Of a DNA stretch of 64,000 nucleotides, positions 62,819 to 64,000 are shown in pieces. The stretch covers positions 1 to 64,000 of the forward strand of contig NZ_SMSK01000025.1 in assembly GCF_004354985.1 (NCBI RefSeq), written 5' to 3'. Each line of letters starts with the position of its first letter. Position 1 is the first letter of the stretch. The translations under genes and the position numbers were made by a program. Under the pieces are notes generated by a model, which was not told the DNA's origin, made no database searches, and saw only the letters and a list, made by a program, of their open reading frames with translations. The stretch comes from Segetibacter sp. 3557_3. GTDB taxonomy: Bacteria; Bacteroidota; Bacteroidia; Chitinophagales; Chitinophagaceae.

Positions 62819-63675
62819 GGTGACAACACCTGCAGGGGCGAGACAACACCTGCAAAGCCCGGCAATGTTGGAGGTGACAACACGTGCAAGGGCAAGAGAC
62901 AACACCTGCAAGGGGAGCGACAATACCTCCAGGGGTGATCGAAAGTTGCAGGTGACAACACCTGCAAGGGGAGCGACAATACCTCCAGGGGTGATCGAAA
63001 GTTGCAGGTGACAACACCTGCAGGGGCGAGACAACACCTCGAGCGATGGGAGAAAGTTGCAGGTGACAACACCTGCAAAGGCCGAGAGACAACACCTGCA
63101 TGGGCGGGTGAAGTTGCAGGTGACAACACCTGCAAGGGCAAGAGACAACACCTGCAAGGGCGGGTGAAAGTCGGAGGTGACAACACGTGCAAGGGCAAGA
63201 GACAACACCTGCAAGGGGAGCGACAACACCTCGAGGGGTGATCGAAAGTTGCAGGTGACAACACCTGCAGGGGCGAGACAACACCTCCAGCGATGGGAGA
63301 AAGTTGCAGGTGACAACACCTGCAAAGGCGGGTGAAGTTGCAGGTGACAACACCTGCAAGGGCGAGACAACACCTGCAAAGGCGAAAAGGCAGGTGAAGT
63401 TGCAGGTGACAACACCTACAAAGGCGGGTGAAGTTGCAGGTGACAACACCTGCAAGGGCGAGACAACACCTGCAAAGGCGAAAAGGCAGGTGAAGTTGCA
63501 GGTGACAACACCTGCAGGGGCGAGACAAAACTTGCAATGGCAGGTGAAGTTGCAGGTGACAACACCTGCAGGGGCGAGACAACACCTCCAGCGATGGGAG
63601 AAAGTTGCCGGTGACAACACCTGCAAAGGCGGGAGACTACACCTGCAGAGGCGAGCGACAAGACCTCCACGGCCA
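62819..63675. repeat. Complex tandem array of hairpin repeats
   Basis: Fifteen copies of GGTGACAACAC start at 62819, 62873, 62951, 63007, 63062, 63119, 63176, 63254, 63309, 63343, 63405, 63439, 63501, 63555 and 63610. Most lie in the palindromic core GCAGGTGACAACACCTGC (7-bp stem, ACAA loop), usually after GTT. Between cores lie half units such as GAGACAACACCTGC or GCGACAATACCTCC. Spacings cluster at 54-57, with 34, 62 and 78 variants. A 96-base block (63343/63405 to 63439/63501) is duplicated. The tract is nearly stop-free on both strands, which gives long spurious frames. It has no cas, RAYT or other partner gene beside it. Confidence 0.9.
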
Positions 63676-63744
63676 GGTCACTGCGGATTACCAACTACTC
63701 TCCAAACCCTCCGCATCTCATTTCTCCGCCGTTATCTCTCTTGA

Positions 63745-63870
63745 ACGCTCAGCAACTCACTACCTCAATACCCTAATACCCCAATACCTCAATACCCTAA
63801 TCGCCTCAATACCCCAATACCTCGATACCTTAATACCTCAATACCCAATACCTCCAATACCCAATCCTAA
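63745..63870. repeat. Short decamer-like satellite
   Basis: Repeats of CTCAATACCC/CTAATACCC/CCAATACCT in 8-11-base steps. A low-complexity tract next to the hairpin array. Confidence 0.75.
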
Positions 63871-63886
63871 CCTTCTCCTAACAAAA

Positions 63887-63931
63887 AAGGTCCTTCCCCT
63901 GTGCAATAAACTTACACAAGGGAAGGACCTT
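63887..63931 (-). terminator. Intrinsic terminator of the right-edge gene
   Basis: AAGGTCCTTCCC (63887-63898) and GGGAAGGACCTT (63920-63931) form a perfect 12-bp stem; on the minus strand it is followed by TTTTTTG. It lies just past the stop at 63935. Confidence 0.85.
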
Positions 63932-63934
63932 AAT

Positions 63935-64000
63935 TTATTTTCTCAGGAACAGCTGAACTACAATACCATCACTTTGATTACCGCTAAGCCTTGTGGCTTT
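63935..64000 (-). CDS. C-terminal end of a gene cut by the window
   Basis: The minus strand reads KATRLSGNQSDGIVVQLFLRK then TAA at 63935-63937. The hydrophobic-strand end followed by a strong terminator supports a real gene that continues to the right. Too short to assign. Confidence 0.6.
   Translation of the reverse strand, partial: KATRLSGNQSDGIVVQLFLRK

Noticed and set aside
62819-63675. CRISPR array
   Set aside because: The repeats are too short and variable, the intervals are themselves made of repeat pieces and are unequal, and no cas gene is in the window.
62694-63744. Long open frames on both strands over the hairpin array, reading like Cys/His- or Thr/Gly-rich repeat proteins
   Set aside because: The frames exist in several phases and both strands at once, follow the repeat and not codon bias, and have no plausible start context; they are a by-product of a stop-poor repeat.

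Overview
The window looks like a chromosomal segment of a Bacteroidota bacterium, most likely of the Chitinophagaceae/Sphingobacteriia type. The support is a TonB-dependent receptor with an N-terminal carboxypeptidase-regulatory-like domain, the remnant of a type IX secretion (T9SS) sorting domain, three large soluble multi-PAS histidine kinases of the 'ASHDLKEPIRK' kind, a DUF4394 lipoprotein, a GOB-like B3 metallo-beta-lactamase, and promoter-like TTG/TAnnTTTG pairs. The species cannot be named from the sequence.

Region 1 (1 to about 14 kb) is an accessory region full of broken genes. It opens with a cut-off HD-type phosphohydrolase, overlapped by a DegT/DnrJ-type aminotransferase and followed by a phytanoyl-CoA-dioxygenase-like enzyme. 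Then come debris of a GNAT acetyltransferase, a serine resolvase and a T9SS cargo protein, a stretch with an integron attC-like site (5705-5806), an intact FemAB/GNAT-like gene, a truncated and frameshifted IS3-family transposase, an intact phospholipase A-like outer-membrane protein, a pseudogene of an exported protein with an 8-bp duplication and a nonsense codon, and a 7TM-DISM sensor kinase with its LuxR-type response regulator, both frameshifted. The long genes further right are mostly intact, so this looks like real local decay and not general sequence error.

Region 2 (about 15-32 kb): a PAS histidine kinase, an FG-GAP propeller lipoprotein, a minus-strand export/import locus (small Cys/His membrane protein, ABC ATPase, TonB receptor, two ABC-2 permeases), then small genes including a GreA/GreB-type factor, an SdiA-regulated-type propeller protein and several short hypothetical proteins. 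Region 3 (32-44 kb): a D-threonine aldolase/D-serine dehydratase-like enzyme, an RDD membrane protein, an emfourin-like inhibitor next to a protealysin-type M4 protease that carries extra lectin-like repeats, a GH28 polygalacturonase, a circularly permuted clan-A glycoside hydrolase and a B3-Q metallo-beta-lactamase. Region 4 (44-62 kb): two more PAS kinases, a two-domain DUF4394 lipoprotein, DNA polymerase IV, a PL1 pectate lyase, a CxxC flavin oxidoreductase with a likely operator, a degenerate repeat tract, an S74-chaperone surface protein and a hybrid kinase with two receiver domains. GH28 and PL1 together suggest pectin use.

Region 5 (62.8-63.9 kb) holds the most unusual structure: about 15 copies of a short hairpin repeat (core GCAGGTGACAACACCTGC) in a complex tandem array. 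The same 18-bp core forms the centre of a 15-bp-stem intrinsic terminator 30 kb away (32789-32827), which links the array to a terminator-like or REP-like hairpin family. The window ends inside the 3' end of a minus-strand gene.
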